A stretch of 64,000 nt of DNA from assembly GCA_018105865.1 (NCBI GenBank), contig CM030869.1:5859525-5923524 (forward strand), read 5' to 3'. The DNA comes from Metaphire vulgaris (Eukaryota; Annelida; Clitellata; Crassiclitellata; Megascolecidae). The notes below the pieces were generated by a model. That model did not search any database and had not been told where the DNA came from. It saw only the letters and a list, made by a program, of their open reading frames with translations. Both the position numbers and the translations under genes were made by a program. Numbering within the stretch: position 1 is the stretch's first letter; the number at the start of each line of letters is the position of its first letter. This document shows, piece after piece, positions 11,637 through 22,655 of the stretch.

Positions 11637-13081
11637 CGCTTCTACAGACAACAGATGCAGAACTCGTCCCCTTCCAGACCGCCCGTGGCAAATAATCGCA
11701 TGCTTCTCTACGCATGATCGCTTCCACGTCGACGCTGAAACTAATAACAGATGCAGCGGAAGACACTAATTACAAACGCCTCAGGGAACAAATTATCAAT
11801 GGATGGCCAGAATGCCCTAAGAACCTGCCAGCAGACCTTCGGCCCTATGCCACATTCGCCGATGAACTAAGTGTCAGTAGAAATTTAATATACAAATCAG
11901 ACCGCCTGGTGGCACCGGCACCAGCGAGACCTGAGATAATGAACAGACTTCATTCTGCACACACTGGAATTAATTCTTGTCTACGCAGAGCCCGAGACAT
12001 AGTCTTCTGGCCCGGATTGACGTCTGAGCTTCGCCAGAAGATCGAGAGATGTCAGATTTGCAATAAATTCAGGGATTCTATTCAAAAGGAACCACTGCTT
12101 CCTCGTCCTCTGCCAGACCGCCCGTGGCAATTAATCGCATGCGACGTCTTCACCTTCGATGGACGTGATTACTTGATAACGACCTGCTACTTCTCAGGAT
12201 ATTTTGAGGTCGACCGACTCGTCTCGAAGACAGCCACTGAAATTATTTACTGCCTGAAGCAACACGCAGCAAGACACGGCCTACCTGAGAAAATCTACAG
12301 CGACAACAATCCGTTCAATTCAACCGAATTCAAAAGATTTGCAGAACAATACGAATTCGAACAGGTTTTTAGCTCGCCTCATTACCCGCAGAGCAATGGG
12401 AAGGCAGAAAACGCCGTACGAACTGCGAAAAGGCTGATGAAAAAGGCGAAAGAAAACAACTCGGACCCCTTCCTCGCATTACTCGATTTCAGAAACACGC
12501 CTTCAGAAAATCTGGGTTTAAGTCCTGTTCAGATTCTGATGGGAAGAAGGACGCGTACAAAGATGCCGATCGCCGACAAACTCCTGTCAACACCAACTGC
12601 AAGCGCTACGAAAGAGGCGCTACAAAAGTCAAAAGAGAAACAACGTTTCTATTACGATCGTACAGCGAAAGAGCGTCCAAGTTTTAAAGAAGGACAGGTG
12701 GTGAGAGCGAAATACCGCCCGACAGACGATTACTGGCGAAAAGCTGAAATCAAAGACGTTCTTCCATTTCGATCTTATAACGTCAGATTTGAGAACGGCA
12801 GTACAATGAAACGGATTTCCAAGCACGTGAGGTTCTCACAAGAGGATCCAATACGAATCGACGAAGAACATCATTCGTATCAGCCAGACTCCCCAGATGG
12901 CGCTGGTGCAACGGCGCTACCGTCTCATGCCCCTCAGCCACCTCCAGCTCAACCACTACCAGTCCAGGAACGATCAACAAAGGTGCAACCAGAACAAGCA
13001 CCAACCCAAAAGACTAACGTTATAGAGCCCTATAGAACCCGCTCAGGTCGAGCAATTATGAAACCCCAGAGATTTAGATAG
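11573..13081 (+). pseudogene. int: pol: RNase H end and integrase (one stop)
   Basis: Frame continues from ADCLSRAF (11573) to the stop at 13079-13081, with a TAA at 11693-11695. The integrase zinc finger is H-x2-H (HSAH) with C-x2-C (CQIC). The catalytic triad is visible as D in ACDVFTF, D in YSDNNPFNS and E in NGKAENAV. The C-terminal barrel (VVRAKYRPTDDYWRKAEI) and the Mag-type end YRTRSGRA are present. From 11696 the integrase frame is open for 461 codons, the best-preserved part of the element. The stop lies in a stretch nearly identical to integrase sequence at 12114-12141. Confidence 0.88.
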
Positions 13082-13209
13082 TCTATACATTAGCATGCTA
13101 GTTCATCAGTTCAGATGATTGATTAACAATTATATATTAACAGTCTATATTTTAGTAGTTTAGTTCATTCATTATGTTTAATTGTTTAATTAGATAACCG
13201 TCTAAGTTA

Positions 13210-13220
13210 AAGAAGGAAGG
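13210..13220 (+). promoter_or_regulatory. Polypurine tract
   Basis: AAGAAGGAAGG abuts the 3' LTR directly, where plus-strand DNA synthesis would be primed. Confidence 0.8.
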
Positions 13221-13420
13221 TATAACGTGGTATTGCCTGACAATCTAGAGGCCACGCCTACCCTCCAATAAGGAACGTTTTAGTAGTAGCTCTGTAGTAT
13301 CTAACTAGGACTTAGCAGTCGATCACTATCAGTCGAGGACACAAGATCTAACTGAACCTGAAGTACATATATTATATAATCTGAGAGTTGTCTTTAATAT
13401 AGTGTAAACCACACTATTCA
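13221..13420 (+). repeat. 3' LTR
   Basis: 200 bp, same ends as the 5' LTR with five substitutions, followed by the target duplication CTTCC. Confidence 0.95.
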
Positions 13421-13425
13421 CTTCC

Positions 13426-14872
13426 AACGCCTGTTTATATTATTTTTAAAATGCTCAAATAAATCGTAGCAAATTAATTATTAAACAACTGACCAAATAG
13501 TTCTCATGTTTGTACGCTTCGCGTTGAGAGCACGTAATTTATCTACAAAGCCTTAATTTGTAAAGACTAGGATCAAGTCAATCAGCGCCAAAGTAAGAAA
13601 ATAATGCCGTCACTTCTGGGTACTGCAGTTTGGACCAAATTTGATGAGTTCAGATAATAAGATAAACTGAATATGAATATTTCTAATGGACACTATGTCG
13701 CTTCTCTCAAGTTTAACTAAAGTCCAATTAAAATCAAGCCTAAAATTTACCTCTATGTCCGATTAAATAGAAATCAAGTTATCCGCGATTACTTAAAGAA
13801 AAGTCCTAAGACTCATTCTTTGACTCTGCCTTATTTAATTTGTTAATAATAAACAGTATCAGGAATTTGTTATTAATAGACAGGAATCAGGAACCCCTAA
13901 ACCTAAAAACACAAAGGATGCTAGCCCGAAGCGAACATCTAAATAATTTAGATGCTTGGCGGACGGTTGATCAACAGCACGTTCAACTCTAGACGAATCA
14001 GCGATGTAGCTTGGTATATTTCAATGTTAGTCGGGTCTATGTCTAAACTTGGATATTGCACCGGTCCCCGGACACTGGTGCCGTCAGTTAACGTCAGTCA
14101 ACAGCAGTCAGTTATGGTCAGTTAACGTGCCAAGTGCAAGTAATTAGTGACATGTGTGACATGGGTATCATAAGTCATTTACCAACGCCAAATGTTACAT
14201 TCGATGTATTCCCCTAGCTAATCCACTGTAAGCACAAGTTTAATTACTGCTATGAAAATGGACTAGCATTAGGTATGCAATTGACATTAGAACATCTATT
14301 AAACTATTTATTAGGCTTAATAGACGACTAAGACAATATAGTAAGGGAAACCATGCGAAGCGCTTGTTTATTAAATACAGGCGAGTGGAAGCGTGCATGT
14401 TTGTATTCATGTGGCTTATAATGAAGATAGTTCTTAATAATAGGCGCATATTTCTTTCGACTCAGATTTAGCAGATTGGAATCAAGAAACAGTAAGATAT
14501 AGACTCAGATTAGCACTTTAGATTTTTCGATTTGTTGCAGTTCCTGATTCCAAATGGATTGGATTCAAGAAACAGTAAGATATAGGTTACGGAAAGATGG
14601 ACTAGTTAAGGTTGAACGACTGAAGACATGTTACACCAGATTCTCCAAAATTGGTCCTATTAGAAATACACAAAACTGTGAATTCTTTTTTGTAGTTGTT
14701 GCTCGATGCCCCGCATATCAGACTCCAGTAGCCTAATAGACTCTAGTCTCTAGTCTATTGTAAATGACGGTATTTCATTGTCTTCAAGTTTTTCATTAAC
14801 CAAATTTTGTTGTTCAAAGGTGGCAGTGTAGTGAGAGAGGTATATTATTATTTCGAATCAAATAGGATCTAT
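13426..14872. other. Unassigned, with a direct repeat
   Basis: No gene is recognised. The phrase TTGGAATCAAGAAACAGTA followed by AGATATAGACTCAG (about 14475-14508) recurs in altered form at about 14560-14595. CAGTTAACGTCAGTCAACAG-type words cluster at 14090-14130. Confidence 0.45.
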
Positions 14873-14881
14873 GCCAAAAAT

Positions 14882-15200
14882 GATTGTAAGACATTCTTCC
14901 CCCTGGACATAATCCCCCGGACATTATTCCCCCGGTAACCCTTTGAAATGACACAGCCGGACATAATCCCCCCTTTGTTTTCTCTATGGAGTTTGACTAT
15001 AATCATTACCCACACCATAAACCAGACACTAAACACTAACCCTAAACGATACTGACGGCAGCCATACCATCAGGTAACCGATAAGTACCTTTTAGAATTA
15101 AGATCTATTACTTCTTTGCCGGGAGGAATATGTCCGGGGGATAATGTCCGGGGGATAATGTCCGGGGGGATTATGTCCAGGGGAAGAATGTCCGTATACC
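14882..15200. mobile_element. Foldback element built of GGACATAATCCCCC words
   Basis: Left and right ends are inverted over roughly 45 bp and are themselves composed of repeats of GGACATAATCCCCC / GGACATTATTCCCCC. The 9-bp GCCAAAAAT flanks it directly at 14873-14881 and 15201-15209. It is non-coding. A 9-bp duplication fits Mutator/foldback-type insertion rather than hAT. Confidence 0.75.
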
Positions 15201-15367
15201 GCCAAAAATACTTCTGGCCTAGAACTTCTGCCAGGTGTCCATTCTCGTAATGTGAATCTGTGAATCCGACTGAATCGTCCGTCCCGTAGAGAAAATAAAA
15301 GTAGGCCTACTTGTAATCTCAATTAAAATTACAGCAAAACACAGATCTCCACACATATTCTATGTTT

Positions 15368-15425
15368 AAGTAAGCAAGTAAGTAAGTAAAATATCATGAA
15401 TTTCTATAGGGCTTTCATAAACAGC
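15368..15425 (-). mobile_element. CR1-like LINE 3' tip, minus
   Basis: AAGTAAGCAAGTAAGTAAGTAAA is followed by ATTTCTATAGGGC, the same tail-plus-end as the 26.1-kb LINE. Only the last few tens of bases remain. Confidence 0.5.
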
Positions 15426-15639
15426 AGTGGCGGCGCCGGTTGTGAACTGAGACAGGACCTGTGGCAGGGCCTAACATTTTTTGTCAGGGCCACTGGGTCA
15501 GCCCGACTAGAGATATTTTTGGTCAACACAGAGGCCTAGGCTAATTGCGCAATGCATGCACAATTATACATGCACAAGCCGGTCGATAATATTCGACTCT
15601 TGGCGTCACACTTAGCACTTCACTTTCCTTCGCGGATCA

Positions 15640-16191
15640 CATCGCAGGCCTAACAAAGAGCTGCGTGTAAAAACTCCTTCAGGCTCCGTGAAGTCAGGAA
15701 AACACTTTCCACCTCTGTCATCTTACAGTGTGTTCTCGCCACGGTGGTCTCCGCTATCGACTACTGCAACAGTCTCTTTTATGGTGTTTCGGACTAGGCC
15801 TACTTAATATCCAAAATACAGACTATCCTAAACGTCGCAGACTCTACTGGGAGCGAATCATCTTTAAAAGATGCCTAATAAATCACGGCATCATCACCGC
15901 CAAGCCAGTTCGAAGTACTTGGAGCGACTCCTGACAACCGCTAGCGAAGCACTTAGACGGTTGACATTGAGATCAGCATCCTCTCTCGACCTCGCTGTCC
16001 CGAAACCACTAAAGATGCCAACCCCGAGGTGGACCACTCCAGTGGAATACCATTCCACCTGAAATTAGGAAGATCAAAGCTCGGCCCCATCTTCAAAAGC
16101 AGACTGAAAAGCCATCTGTTTAGGGAGTCATACCTCCTGTAAAGCGCCCTTGTTTTTGGTTGTTCTATGTTTACGGCGCTATATAAATAAT
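15640..16191 (+). pseudogene. CR1-like LINE 3' fragment
   Basis: The plus-strand translation includes DYCNSLFYGV near 15755-15790 and, in other frames, WNTIPPEIRK and SRLKSHLFRESYLL near 16045-16140. These are the conserved C-terminal motifs of CR1/L2-type reverse transcriptases. It ends in GGCGCTATATAAATAA at 16175-16191. It carries multiple frame breaks and is 5'-truncated. Confidence 0.7.
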
Positions 16192-17286
16192 CAGTGTGGT
16201 TTCAATTATTGATTAATTATTTTCAGTTACAGTTACAGTTCAAGTTACTGAAATTATTTTCAGTTATAGTTACAGTTAAATTTATTGTCATTTTTCAGTT
16301 TCAGTACAGCTAATTATTTTTCAGTTATTTTCAGTTAATCGCCATTGAACACGTTCACGAAATTTTGATGCTTTTTCTTAATAAGCAATAACTCCATTCT
16401 CTTTTATTTATTAAAAAATCCATTTAGGCCTATATGCCCATATTTCCACATACACGCAGAGATGGCCATGGATCCATTTTTAGAACCCAACCCGACCCAT
16501 CAAATCTCCAACCCAGTCCAACCCACCATAACTGCCTAATTTTCTGACCAGACCCAACCCATAGATGTAAGAACGTGATTGAAATACATGAGTAATGCCA
16601 TCGGTGAGTTGTAGAATATCGCGATTTAAGGATCTTCCCTTCACCCGTTTTATCGCAGGAAACCAGAGCATACCTTATTCATTGTTAATAAATTATCTCC
16701 GGGCTTTCGAGCCTTGACCGAATACATGACACGTTTATCTTATCTTGGTTGTTAAGTAAGATATGTGGCAGGCTGTCAGCGCTGATACAAGAACCTTTCC
16801 ATCCACCGTGCTGGAAAGCGGAGGTCCTTATGCAATTTATGGTGTGTGCGGGAAATGAACATTCTCCCCATTGGACATAATACCCTCGGACATTATCTCC
16901 CCTGGTACACCCGATGAAATGACACTCCCGGACATAATTCCACCATTTGTTTACTAATGGGCTTTGATGAAATCTACTGGCGCTGTGATGAAAGAGAATT
17001 AGTGTCGCTATCACTATTGAAATGTTCTCTATTGAAATCTTCTCTAAATCAAAATTGAAATCGTTTCTACTCAATCGAAGATCTTTTTATGTGGTGTTTG
17101 ACGTTTTAAGTGTGTAATTATTCAGTTATTTCAACTATTTCAGTTATTTATTTTTCGGTTAGGCCTACAGTTACAGTTACAGTTATTGGTAATTTTCAGT
17201 TATAATGACAGTTACAGTTAACTGATTTGTTATTTTTCAGTTAACTGGTATTTCAGTTACAGTTACAGTTAACTGAAACCACACTG
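16192..17286. mobile_element. hAT-like element with CAGTTA words
   Basis: The ends CAGTGTGGTTTCA and TGAAACCACACTG are perfectly inverted. Subterminal sequence on both sides is a patchwork of CAGTTACAGTTA and TTTTCAGTTA. No clean 8-bp duplication is found. The left end coincides with the 3' tip of the LINE fragment before it. No transposase is visible; a foldback fragment and AACCC-rich text lie inside. Confidence 0.75.
16850..17000. mobile_element. Second copy of the GGACATAAT foldback element (partial)
   Basis: It reads GAACATTCTCCCC, GGACATAATACCCTCGGACA, then GATGAAATGACACTCCCGGA, parallel to the left half of 14882-15200. The opposite inverted end is not seen. Confidence 0.6.
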
Positions 17287-17329
17287 GAAATTGCTGAAGA
17301 GTTTAGTTGTTGCCAGTAACTAGTGAATA

Positions 17330-17765
17330 TGGTCTACGAATGAACAAGGATAAGACAAAGATCATGGTATTGAAAGGTATCTCAGCTCATATATCTGTCA
17401 AAAAAGAACACATAGAACAAGTCAAAGAATTGCGCTTCTGAGACCTAGAGAGGATGCTAACTTTGTCACCAAAATCAGAAACAGGTTGGGCCTGGGAATG
17501 ACAATATTGGGGAAACTACAAAAATCTGGTATATCTGATATAATAAAAGCATCAGCATCCCAATTAAAGAACGACTGCTACATGCCTTGGTTTCGCCGGT
17601 TTTCACTAACGGATGCCAGGCATGAACGCTGAAGAAGGATGAAGCGAGAATAGAAGCTTTTGAAATAAAATGTCACGCTCCGAATATGGACTTGACGAAT
17701 CAATATAGTGCCGCTGACGACAACATAAGCCGTCACAGCATGATACAAAGTTTACCCGCTAAATG
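17330..17765 (+). pseudogene. RTE-like LINE fragment
   Basis: Plus-strand pieces in mixed frames read MNKDKTKIMVLKG and LLHALVSPVFTNGCQA followed by TLKKDEARIEAFEIKCH, matching the RTE region with the F-T-Y-G-C-E-A-W-T-L motif. Several frameshifts and stops are present. Confidence 0.65.
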
Positions 17766-18025
17766 GAATTGACTTCCAGGGCAATGACCACACCCTTTCG
17801 TCACTATACTTGGCTCTCTTACCTCTTGTCACTTATGGCGCGACATTTCAGTAAATATATTCAATCGAATTTGCATCCTTTGAACAGAGGTCTTAATTGC
17901 TTATAATAAGTTATAATGTAATAAACTTTAAACTTTATCTCGAATGCCTGCAGCTGCTGCTATTACTAGGATTATATTATTAGGATGCCTTGCCATGCAA
18001 AGACGCGCTGGACAGTGGGCACGCC

Positions 18026-18346
18026 CAGAGGCGTAGCGTGCACCTTCGCCGCCCATTGCCCATGACCATATCCGCCACCCCAGGAACAAAAGATAGTGAT
18101 GGCGCGCCGCGCGCGCCCCTTAAAAAATCTTCACAACAAACAACAAATCGGCATCTGAAAATTTGGTGACAAGCAAAAAAAGGTCGTCGGGAAAAATCCG
18201 TATCTGAAAATCACCTGACAAGCCAAAAAAGTCGTCACTCTTAAATTTGCCGCCCCCAACTATGTGCATTTCTCAAAATTTGCCGCTCCCTGTCGTGTGC
18301 CGCCCAAGGCTAGAGCCATAATAGCCATTGGCACGCTGAGCCTCTG
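18026..18346. mobile_element. hAT-like MITE
   Basis: CAGAGGCGTAGCGTGC is inverted imperfectly as GCACGCTGAGCCTCTG. Flanks GGCACGCC / GGCAAGCT agree at 6 of 8 positions. It is 321 bp and non-coding. Confidence 0.65.
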
Positions 18347-19437
18347 GGCAAGCTAAGCTGGGCTAAGCGCCTCTGAGCACACGCAAGATTTCTTACAATA
18401 TTTTAGTTGAGCGTGCATTATAAACTTCATTAGTCATAACTGTCAAACATAGGCTAACTGTTTTGACCTCAAAAGGTCATGAGTTACAGTCAGTTACTGC
18501 CATGAAGCGATCCTCAGCACCGATCACTATGTATAACTCTCGAATTAAAAATGTCACTATTCATGTCACAAAATTTGTGGTTTCTTTAAATCCTTCCGTG
18601 ATTGCAAAATTTTAAAGATGTTTCTGTCATAGGCATCACAGAATCTACCAGCTATAGGCCTACAAGAAATTAGGATGGATTTATACTTGTTAATATGCTA
18701 ATTAGAAACAGCACTTCTCATTTTAATTACCATCTTGATTTTAATAGATTCCGAATATCTTAAAATATAAATAAAACTTCAACATTTCAGTTAAAATTCA
18801 TAGCGTGGCAACAGTGGCATTGCAAATTTTAGCTGTGGTACCAATGCGTTGCAATATTTTAAGTTTTTCATACTATAGATTTTATGAAAGTTATTCTCCG
18901 GTACTTTAAAGCTATAACGCCTATAGGCCTAAGCCCGTATTTAGCACACCATAGTTTACGCGTAAGTTTGGAGTACCTTAGATTAACACGAATTCGCCTA
19001 TATTGACTTGATCTATTCATTCTATTGACTAGTAAGTTTGTAATCTGATCTTGGCAAAAATATGTGCAAATTTTATACTAAATTGCAAAAAACTTTCAGC
19101 TTCAGGGGGCTTCGCCCCTAACCCTCGAACAAGGGCTCTGCCTCGGCCCCTGGACCCCACTGGAGGCTCAGCCCCAAGACCACCTCGCTCGCTCTGGTGC
19201 CCCCCTACCCGAAAATCCTGGCTACGCCACAGATCTACATTCATAGGATCCATCCATATGTTACGTAGGCCTACGCACGGAAGAGGAGAGGATGTCACGG
19301 ATTTAGGAGATTTTGAGTACGGGGAGGGTCTCGACTGAATGTGTAGCCTACGTACGCACATGCACAAATTTATATAGAGCCTACTTACAATTAAAAACCA
19401 TTCACGAGAATTGTTTACACGGTTATTAAATGCGGAG
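18347..19437. other. Unassigned, with one truncated MITE end
   Basis: No gene. At about 19060-19228 a C/G-rich block ends in GAAAATCCTGGCTACGCCAC, which looks like the end of a CAGTGGCGTAGCC-type hAT MITE lacking its partner end. Confidence 0.45.
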
Positions 19438-19618
19438 CAGTGGCGGCTCCACCGGGGGGGGCCAGGGGGGGCCCGTGTCCCCCTATTGAGAGCCTGGCCC
19501 CCCAGTGGCCCCCCAAGTTGGGACCCTATACTTAATGCTACATACATTAAACAACAAATGGTTGGCCCCCATGATTAGAAGTTGCTCCCCCACTTGCCAA
19601 ATCCTAGAGCCGCCACTG
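19438..19618. mobile_element. hAT MITE, CAGTGGCGGCTC family, copy 1
   Basis: CAGTGGCGGCTCCACC starts it and TAGAGCCGCCACTG ends it. The 8-bp ATGCGGAG is duplicated exactly (19430-19437, 19619-19626). 181 bp. A second copy lies at 44352-44535. Confidence 0.93.
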
Positions 19619-20246
19619 ATGCGGAGGCGATTGGCAAACGTTTAGACGGCAAATTAGTTGAACTTTCTAGTAGTGTTGCACGATACTGACGATACCACGA
19701 TATTACTACACGATATTTCCCACGATACCAGTATCGTCAGAGTGACGATACCAATCACATACCGCAATAACCGCATCAGTCATCACCTTAATTTATTCAA
19801 TTAAGCTAGTAAAATTTAGCAAATGTACTTCGTGTTCGAAGCATTAAGGCCTTCAGTGAACTGTTCTTCTTGCTCCTGCTGCCAATGTTGCGTGGTGTCT
19901 GTTCGTTTATATACTGTTCATGCTAAATATTTTGTCGTTTGCTATCATTGTGGCATCAGTGTATTGAAGAAATCGACAAATTTCGACATTCTGCTAAGCT
20001 GCTTCTGTGTAATGTTTTCAGATTTTTAGAAAATGCTTTAACTTTTTAAAAACTGAAAAGCCATAGGCCTCTATGCATATATTACATTTACACTACGTTG
20101 CAGTCCACGACTCCCCTGTCCTGATCCCCAGTCCCTACTAGTAGGCCTACTAGACTAGTTCCATGCAGGCCTATATGCAAGGCATACCGTACATCCGTCC
20201 GTTACCTACCCGGATATTCTACACTCAAGCAATTAAACAATTCTTA

Positions 20247-20674
20247 GGGGTTATCTATTAATCATGTCAACAATTTTTGGGCAATTTTTGACCCCCTTCC
20301 CCTTGTCAACAACTGTAAACTTTCAGTGACCCCTATAATTATGTCAACAACTTTTGACCCCCCCCCCCACTAAGACCAGTGACGGGTCCCCCTAAAAAGT
20401 TTAGAGGGTTATTATTTTTGCAGCGATAAGACCTTTCCCTTTCTTTTGTTAATAAAGTATCACAATGTGGTGGTGATGACCTTTTTTTGCTTGTCAGGCT
20501 TTGTCCGTTGTAATGTTGTAATAAATAGTATTCTAAGAAATTTCCGATTATTTATCATTTGCAACAAAATGAAATTGTTGACGTCAACTTCCCTTGACCC
20601 CCTTCCCCTGTCAACAACTGTCAAACCTTTTCAAACCCCTCCCCAATTTGTTAAAATAATTAATGGACAGCCCC
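20247..20674 (+). mobile_element. Harbinger-like MITE, copy 1
   Basis: GGGGTTATCTATTAAT at the left is inverted as ATTAATGGACAGCCCC at the right. The flanks are TTA / TCA. The interior has TTGTCAACAACTGT and GACCCC words shared with 42319-42734 and 55446-55867. A 3-bp T-N-A duplication with a GGGGCTGTCC end is what PIF/Harbinger elements show (inference). Confidence 0.75.
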
Positions 20675-21029
20675 TCATAGAAAAGGTGTGCGAGTGTGAT
20701 TGATCATTGATATGCATTATGCTGGATTTATTGGTATCGCGCAGGCCCGTCGGAACGAATTTTGCTCGGGGGGTGCAGATTTTCCCGAAGTAAAGTTTCT
20801 CTTTTAAATCCTTGACAAGTAAAAAAAATGGTCGTCAACGCTCAATTTTACCTTATAAAATACCCTGACAAGCAAAAAGGTCCTCTGCACACTCTGCCCC
20901 CTCTTTTTAAGGAAACAGGGGGTGCAGACCATCGTCTTTCCAGGGGGTGCATTGCACCCCTACATTTTTCCAGGGGGTGCAGCTGCACCCTCTGTACCCC
21001 CACTTCGGGCGTGCCTGGCAGACTTGGAG

Positions 21030-21232
21030 TCGAGGCCACAACTGTCGAGGCCAAGGCGAGGCCAAGGCCAGGAGGTCCGAGGCCAAGGCCAAGGCCAGGA
21101 GGTCCGAGGCCAAGGCCAAGGCCAGGAGGTCCGAGGCCAAGGCCAAGGCCAAGGCCAGCAGGTCCGAGGCCAAGGCCAAGGCCAGCAGGTCCGAAGTCAA
21201 GTCCAAGGCCAAGGCCAGCAGATATTTGGCGT
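21030..21232. repeat. (CAAGGC)n minisatellite, left array of element B
   Basis: Repeats of GAGGCCAAGGCCAAGGCCAG alternate with GAGGTCC or CAGGTCC, in the same orientation as the right array at 22456-22655. Confidence 0.9.
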
Positions 21233-21774
21233 TTTTGGCCAAATTTTTAGGTACATTTTGCCAAATTTTTGACAAATTTTTTGCACATTTTACATTTATT
21301 TATTTATTTGTTACATTATTTCTTCATTTCCTTGGAGCCACGCCCCTGCCCCAAATGACGCCCCCGTTAAACACGAAGTCATGAAATAATGCAGAAGTGT
21401 TAAACTCTACAGTTTAATCCACAGTTGGTTGCGTAGTTGGCAACTTGGAGGTTTAAGTTGAGGAGGGCCTACGAATATGAGAGTGCCCAAGGCCTACGAA
21501 GACCTTAAAACGGCCCTGCAGTAGCCACCTCAGTGGAAGGGATGTACATGGACAGTGGGGTAAAATCCCCCCTTTCCCTGCAAATCGCGCGCTGATCAGG
21601 GCCAACACTCGATTTGGGCAGATTAAACGTCAAAATATTGAAATTTTGGGGGCCAAACAAGTGCTGGGCCCCCTACCCGAATTATTGGGTGCCCTGGCTC
21701 CTTATGGATTGGCGTCCATGGCAGTAAGGTCCAGTACCTACTACCAACCATGTTTTAAAAATAAAATAAAAATA

Positions 21775-22008
21775 CCTTTTGATGTTTTGTAGCTGTTTGC
21801 CAGTCTCGTGTTTTATATCCAGATGTTTCTTGAACCCACTTGAAGTTCCTCGAGTTTCACTTATTATTTCGCGACAATGCTTGCACTTCGCGGACCACTT
21901 TCTTTCATTTATTATTTTTAAATCGGTGAAAGCAAACTTCAAAATGCTAGGCTCATTTGTGGCCATATTCTTTGCTTGCGTATTTTTACTTACAAACTTA
22001 AATAGCAA
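21775..22008 (-). pseudogene. hAT transposase N-terminal exon with BED zinc finger
   Basis: The minus-strand translation has a BED-type finger: W-x-x-K-C-x-x-C (KWSAKCKHC), then GFKKHLDIKHETG, giving C-x2-C and H-x4-H. BED fingers bind DNA at the N-terminus of hAT transposases. The frame ends at a plausible donor (AAAAG|GTATTTTT) near 21775, so this may be one exon of a spliced transposase gene. The rest of the enzyme (RNase-H-like core, C-terminus) is not seen inside the element. Confidence 0.65.
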
Positions 22009-22455
22009 TAGGTAGGCCTACAGCAGAGATTGCTGTCACTACGGCACCGTTTCTTTTCCAAGTGCGATCAGTCTACAACCTCCTTAGCCTAAGCAGATGC
22101 AGCCTCGCAGGTGTCTCTGTAATACTTTAGAGACAATAAACCCCGGTCCCCTATGAAGCCGCCGCTGTCTAGAACTGCTCTAAAATAGACGCCATATATC
22201 CATTTAGGTTCAAGCCTTTTAATACTTTTATTAGCAAGAAACCCAATTATCTGGTCCAAATGCCTACTTCAATCCCTGAGGCAATGTTCACTTCAAACAA
22301 TGGCAGCCTTGTCAATGCAAGCAACATAATTACAAGCTACTAGAGCTAGCAGGAATTCTCAGGGTCTACCGTTTGGATTGAACAGAGGACGTTTTGTTCA
22401 GATATTATTCGTCACTTCCAACATTTTGAATGCGCGATTTTCTTGTTTAATTCCA

Positions 22456-22655
22456 TGGTGTGAGGGCTTGGCCTCGAGTACACAAGGCCGAGGACTTGTA
22501 TCCCGAGGCCGAGGCCAAGGCCAAGGCCAGCAGGTCCGAGGCCAAGGCCAAGGCCAGCAGGTCCGAGGCCAAGGACTTGTATCCCGAGGCCAAGGCCAAG
22601 GCCAAGGCCAGCGTCACTTGGCCTCGAGGCGCCTCGAGGCCAAGGCCACGGTCTC
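22456..22655. repeat. (CAAGGC)n minisatellite, right array of element B
   Basis: It has the same unit as the left array, with GGACTTGTATCCCGAGGCC insertions and a palindrome CCTCGAGGCGCCTCGAGG near the terminus. Confidence 0.9.

Larger units (their letters stand above)
8668..13420 (+). mobile_element. Mag/SURL-type Ty3 LTR retrotransposon, disabled
   Basis: Two 200-bp LTRs differ at 5 positions (97.5% identical by my count) and enclose gag-pol in Ty3 order (protease, RT, RNase H, integrase). The 5-bp CTTCC is duplicated at 8663-8667 and 13421-13425. The zinc-knuckle arrangement, the ADxLSR box, the SPHYPQSNG integrase motif and the TRSGR C-terminus are typical of Mag-clade elements. Coding is broken by frameshifts near 9100, 9920 and 11570 and stops at 10743-10745 and 11693-11695. 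LTR similarity implies a fairly recent insertion that then decayed. Confidence 0.93.

Noticed and set aside
14990..15060. Telomere-like CTAACCCTAAAC text
   Set aside because: It is a single short occurrence inside a foldback element, not an array.
20828..21384. Arg/Pro- and Lys/Ala-rich open frames of 116-145 codons
   Set aside because: They come from the CAAGGC minisatellite of a hAT element.
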